Source: Rikenellaceae bacterium (GTDB lineage: Bacteria; Bacteroidota; Bacteroidia; Bacteroidales; Rikenellaceae). From it: a stretch of 51,376 nucleotides of DNA. The notes below the pieces were generated by a model. That model was not told the DNA's origin. It made no database searches and saw only the letters and a program-made list of their open reading frames with translations. Position 1 is the stretch's first letter. Every line of letters starts with the position of its first letter. A program made the position numbers and the translations under genes. Shown in pieces: positions 48,630 through 51,376 of the stretch. The stretch covers positions 1 to 51,376 of the forward strand of contig SUZN01000009.1 in the NCBI GenBank assembly GCA_015059905.1. The letters are read 5' to 3'.

Positions 48630-49496
48630 CATCTTAAAATTTGAGGAGAAATTTTCGGATTTCTCCTCATTTTTATTTTTATAACCGCTTGATATTCTTT
48701 GGATTATAGAGAGTGCCTGATTGCAGTCGATGGTTCGATAATTCTCATTTTCCTTGTCCCAAAAAATTCCGCTCGGAAACAGCAAATTTTGGATTTTCTG
48801 GCATAATTCCAACTCCGAATTACTCCACAAACAACCTAATTTACAACAGGTTGCAACCACTTCATCAACCGTTGAGGTAAGGTTCGATAAATTTCTTTTG
48901 ACCTTTGCCATTTCTACCTCAATTTTTGCGAGTTTCTCTTGGATAACCTCCACGGTGGTCGTGTAAATATCTTCGTCAATATCACCCATTCCACGACTGA
49001 CCTTGCACTTCTTCAACTTGCTCTCCAACTCGCTCTTCTGCTTCTTCAAAAGCGACAACTGCTCCTTATGCTCGCTATCCTCCTCGAAAATAATGCCCGA
49101 TACCACATCGCTGAACCACTCCAACAGCATAGGTGGTATTGTGTAGCTATCCAACAGCTCGGCATACAGGCGGTGCAGTTTCTTTGCCGATACATTGTTC
49201 TTGCAGCCAGTTCGGTTGCATTTGTAGTAGTCGATGTTCTTGCGCTTGACGGTATATGCCGTGAGAGGCAGACCATCTTCGGCGCAACGGATATGTCGTT
49301 TGAGGGGAAAGCGGGGCGTTTCCGCTTTGACCTTGTAAACGCCCGTCCTTCCGCTTAATATCTCTTGTACTTGCAGGAACTCCACCCACGATATGAGCGC
49401 GGGGTGCTTGCCATCAATAATCTCCCCATCGGTGAATTTGCTCTGAATTTTGCCCGCATAGAATGGGTTGGTGAGTATCTTATGTAACTTCTGCCT
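48621..49496 (-). pseudogene. Large serine recombinase, N-terminal catalytic part missing
   Basis: The open frame encodes only the middle and C-terminal parts of a large serine recombinase. It starts after a stop at 49499-49497 with KLHKILTNPFYAGKIQSKF, the conserved recombinase-domain block. A zinc-ribbon region follows with RCAEDGLPLTAYTVKRK and CNRTGCKN, then a long coiled coil (LLKKQKSELESKLKKCKVSR) and LLFPSGIFWDKENENYRTID. The N-terminal resolvase domain with the catalytic serine is absent, so the gene is dead unless it is rearranged elsewhere. The last codons run through a terminator hairpin into the tRNA-Leu 3' end. That end may mark the insertion site of the element that carried it. 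Confidence 0.8.
48642..48680 (+). terminator. Terminator after tRNA-Leu
   Basis: TGAGGAGAAAT (48642-48652) and ATTTCTCCTCA (48659-48669) form an 11-bp stem followed by TTTTTATTTTT. It lies 12 bases after the tRNA and inside the open frame of the truncated recombinase. Confidence 0.85.
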
Positions 49497-49604
49497 TCAT
49501 AGTTATCTCCTTATTTCTGACAACAAAGATATGGAATATATTTAATATATCCAAATCTTTAACAATAATTTTATGGATTATTTTGATTATTTTCCATATT
49601 TTTA

Positions 49605-49612
49605 TACTTTTG
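49605..49612 (+). promoter_or_regulatory. Predicted -7 box for the small protein gene
   Basis: TACTTTTG fits TAnnTTTG, 19 bases before the ATG at 49632. The surrounding DNA is very AT-rich. Confidence 0.5.
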
Positions 49613-49631
49613 AGGTTAAAACCAACTAACT

Positions 49632-49856
49632 ATGGCAACAGACAAGCAAGAACGCACCGTTATTCACCTCGAAATCGGTGCAGAACACCACTACTTCGGC
49701 AGTATCAAAGCATTGTGCGACCACTTCGGCAAGGAGCAAATCGGCATCACTTATAAGAGCCTCGCCAACATCGGCATCGCCCCCGACAAACCCTATCGCA
49801 ACAAGTATTGCACTATCCGCAAGGGCACACTTTTGACCGCACCGAAGGCGCAATAG
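49632..49856 (+). CDS. Small protein of mobile-element type, unknown function
   Basis: A 74-residue cytoplasmic protein, basic at the C-terminus. Visible sequence blocks are TVIHLEIGAEHHYFGSIKAL, CDHFGKEQIGITYKSLANIG and KYCTIRKGTLLTAPK. The pattern of a short strand, a helix and a 'tyr-lys-ser-leu' turn resembles small DNA-binding or accessory proteins of Bacteroidetes integrated elements, but I cannot name a family. It has its own -7 box. It lies between the dead recombinase and the efflux gene. Confidence 0.7.
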   Translation: MATDKQERTVIHLEIGAEHHYFGSIKALCDHFGKEQIGITYKSLANIGIAPDKPYRNKYCTIRKGTLLTAPKAQ

Positions 49857-49924
49857 GATAGCGATTTAGGTTTCGGAAATAAAATTTCTTTTTGTGTTTA
49901 TCCGCGCAAAAAGGGATTTTTTTG

Positions 49925-49932
49925 TACCTTTG
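49925..49932 (+). promoter_or_regulatory. Predicted -7 box upstream of the leader peptide and TolC-like gene
   Basis: TACCTTTG fits TAnnTTTG. Transcription would start near 49938, before a short open frame at 49964 and the TolC-like gene at 50107. Confidence 0.65.
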
Positions 49933-49963
49933 CGTCTCGAAGAGCACAAAGTTCTTCATCAAT

Positions 49964-50056
49964 ATGAGAACAAATATATATTTACATTACTACATTTCAG
50001 CTTCGTATATCTATATCCCGTATCATCGTAATATCTCAACGAATTGGGAGGACTGA
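49964..50056 (+). CDS. Possible leader peptide, rich in Tyr and Ile
   Basis: A 30-codon frame with ATG and TGA, between the -7 box and the TolC-like gene. The peptide MRTNIYLHYYISASYIYIPY is followed by ten more residues ending NWED; six of its thirty residues are Tyr and five Ile. Its placement 50 bases upstream of an efflux gene suggests translation-coupled control (attenuation or ribosome stalling). I see no convincing terminator hairpin between it and the gene, so the mechanism, and even its translation, are inference. Confidence 0.4.
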   Translation: MRTNIYLHYYISASYIYIPYHRNISTNWED

Positions 50057-50106
50057 GTATTGATGTAATTGTCGTTCAAAATCACTAATTAAATATCTAT
50101 AACTGT

Positions 50107-51376
50107 ATGAGCAAAGTACGTTTGCTCATAATGGTGCTATGTGCATCATTATGGGCTATGGGTAGTTATGCCCAAAAAACTTATGTACTGACCTTAGAGC
50201 AGATGTTTGCTCTGGCAGACGAAAATAGCAAAACAATAAAGGCGGAGGATGCTGCGGTCATTGAGGCACAACAGGGGGTCAAGGTGGCTAAAAACGGCTA
50301 TCTACCCGATATTGACCTATCTCTGTCGGCGAGTTATCTCGGCAATGGTTATCTTTTAGACCGAGAGTTTAAGAATGGACAGAGTGTTCCAATGCCCCAT
50401 TTCGGAAATAATTTTGCCATCGAAGCGACCCAACTCATCTATGCCGGAGGTGCTGTAACAAATGGTGTTGCTATGGCTAAACTTAAAGAGGAGATGGCGG
50501 GCGTAAACCGTGAAGCTGCACGCTCACGCATCCGTTTTATGCTTACGGGATTCTATCTTGACCTATACAAACTACACAATGCATTAAAGGTTTACGATAA
50601 GAGTATTGAACTGACCCGCATCGTCATTGAGGACACGAAAGCTCGCAACAAGGCTGGTGTGGCTCTTCAAAACGATGTTACTCGCTACGAGTTGCAACTC
50701 AAAAACTTTGAACTCGCAAGAAGAAGAGTTGAGAACTCGGTAGAGATTCTCAATTATGATTTGGTTACGATGCTTGGCTTGCCTGCCGATACCCAAATCG
50801 AACCTGATACCACAATGCTTGCAAAAATACTACCAATGGAGGGTGTTGCATATTGGCAGCAGATGGCTGAGAGTAATGCCCACACTGTTAAACAGTCTGC
50901 ATTGGCAGTTGAGATAGGCGAAAGAGCAGAGATGTTAGCTCGTGCAGAACGCCGTCCGACGGTGGCTCTATTTGCCGCTAATCACTTTGATGGTCCAATA
51001 ACCATTGAGGTGCCCGTGATAAATAAGAATTTCAACTATTGGTATATTGGAGTTGGCGTATCGTTCCCTATCCACTCTCTTTACAAGGCAAACAAGAGCA
51101 TCAGACAGGCGCAATATAGTACAATGTTGAGCCGTCGTCGTCAAGATGAGGTCGTGGAACAGACATCTCTTACTATTCAATCAGACTATGTGAGATATAT
51201 GGAGGCATACGATGAGGTAGCCACATTGGAAAAGAGTGTACAACTTGCTAACGAGAATTACCAAGTAATCGAAAATCGCTATCGCAACGACATCGCTCTT
51301 GTAACCGATATGCTTGATGCTTCAACACAACTGCTTGATGCGGAATTGAAGTTGGTAAATGCCCGTATCAATGTGA
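50107..51376 (+). CDS. TolC family outer-membrane efflux protein (partial, cut by window end)
   Basis: At least 423 residues from ATG 50107, open to the last base. Signal peptide about 1-22 (ends MGSYAQ). The mature part opens LTLEQMFALADENSKTIKAE, the TolC/OEP start, and has the usual long helices and barrel strands (AKNGYLPDIDLSLSASY; NNFAIEATQLIYAGGAV; YWYIGVGVSFPIHSLYKANK; VTDMLDASTQLLDAELKLVN). TolC proteins are the outer-membrane channel of RND or MFP-linked pumps; the pump genes probably follow outside the window. Being beside element-type genes suggests acquired efflux capacity. Its substrates are unknown. Confidence 0.9.
   Translation, partial: MSKVRLLIMVLCASLWAMGSYAQKTYVLTLEQMFALADENSKTIKAEDAAVIEAQQGVKVAKNGYLPDIDLSLSASYLGNGYLLDREFKNGQSVPMPHFGNNFAIEATQLIYAGGAVTNGVAMAKLKEEMAGVNREAARSRIRFMLTGFYLDLYKLHNALKVYDKSIELTRIVIEDTKARNKAGVALQNDVTRYELQLKNFELARRRVENSVEILNYDLVTMLGLPADTQIEPDTTMLAKILPMEGVAYWQQMAESNAHTVKQSALAVEIGERAEMLARAERRPTVALFAANHFDGPITIEVPVINKNFNYWYIGVGVSFPIHSLYKANKSIRQAQYSTMLSRRRQDEVVEQTSLTIQSDYVRYMEAYDEVATLEKSVQLANENYQVIENRYRNDIALVTDMLDASTQLLDAELKLVNARINV

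Overview
The window looks like a chromosome segment from a gut-type Bacteroidales bacterium, possibly Alistipes or another Rikenellaceae member (inference). Supporting signs seen directly are repeated -7 boxes of the Bacteroidetes form TAnnTTTG, a near absence of Shine-Dalgarno sequences, many exported proteins and lipoproteins, the Bacteroidetes-type Bat aerotolerance cluster, a MqnA-type menaquinone gene, a GH106-like glycosidase and CE15-like esterase, and short ATTCAAAATT repeats scattered between genes.

Layout. 1-850: the edge of a possible integrated element, an 18-bp duplication of the 3' end of tRNA-Ser, a palindromic repeat, and tRNA-Ser(TGA). 1.0-9.9 kb: HU-like protein, two divergent carbohydrate-esterase-like secreted hydrolases, a DUF2147 protein, DNA polymerase I, QueD-like protein, PAP2 phosphatase and a Ca2+/Na+ antiporter. 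10.4-13.4 kb (minus strand): an FtsX-type permease, menG/ubiE, a lipoprotein and a SPOR protein in one tight operon. 13.6-17.5 kb: a zinc metallopeptidase, an SGNH-like envelope protein and an MBOAT O-acyltransferase, which together look like an envelope polymer O-acetylation unit.

17.7-30.7 kb is the most interesting part. Nine genes sit on the plus strand between one near-consensus promoter and one strong terminator, with gaps of only 3 to about 33 bases. They encode a vWA-like lipoprotein, a small multi-span membrane protein, a tubulin/FtsZ-like protein (two glycine-rich GGTG motifs), a 1213-residue protein whose C-terminal half has the ATPase motifs of the actin/Hsp70 fold, an inner-membrane coiled-coil protein, a second single-span membrane protein, a periplasmic repeat protein ending in a predicted outer-membrane barrel, and two lipoproteins. 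The segment is visibly more AT-rich than its neighbours. I infer a trans-envelope machine that pairs a tubulin-fold and an actin-fold NTPase with inner- and outer-membrane partners. A membrane-remodelling system built on FtsZ-like and vWA proteins has been proposed before from comparative genomics, so the parts may not all be new, but I do not recognise this nine-gene combination.

30.8-37.8 kb: lysS, tpiA, a GH106-like glycosidase and a FadL-type porin. 38.5-44.5 kb: the Bat cluster (MoxR ATPase, DUF58, a membrane protein, BatC-like TPR protein, BatA- and BatB-like vWA proteins). 44.8-48.4 kb: MqnA-like enzyme, CorA-like transporter and a FAD-dependent oxidoreductase. 48.5 kb to the end: tRNA-Leu(TAG), abutted by a decapitated large serine recombinase, a small element-type protein, a possible tyrosine-rich leader peptide and the start of a TolC-family efflux gene cut by the window end. 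This right end is probably acquired DNA entered at the tRNA gene.
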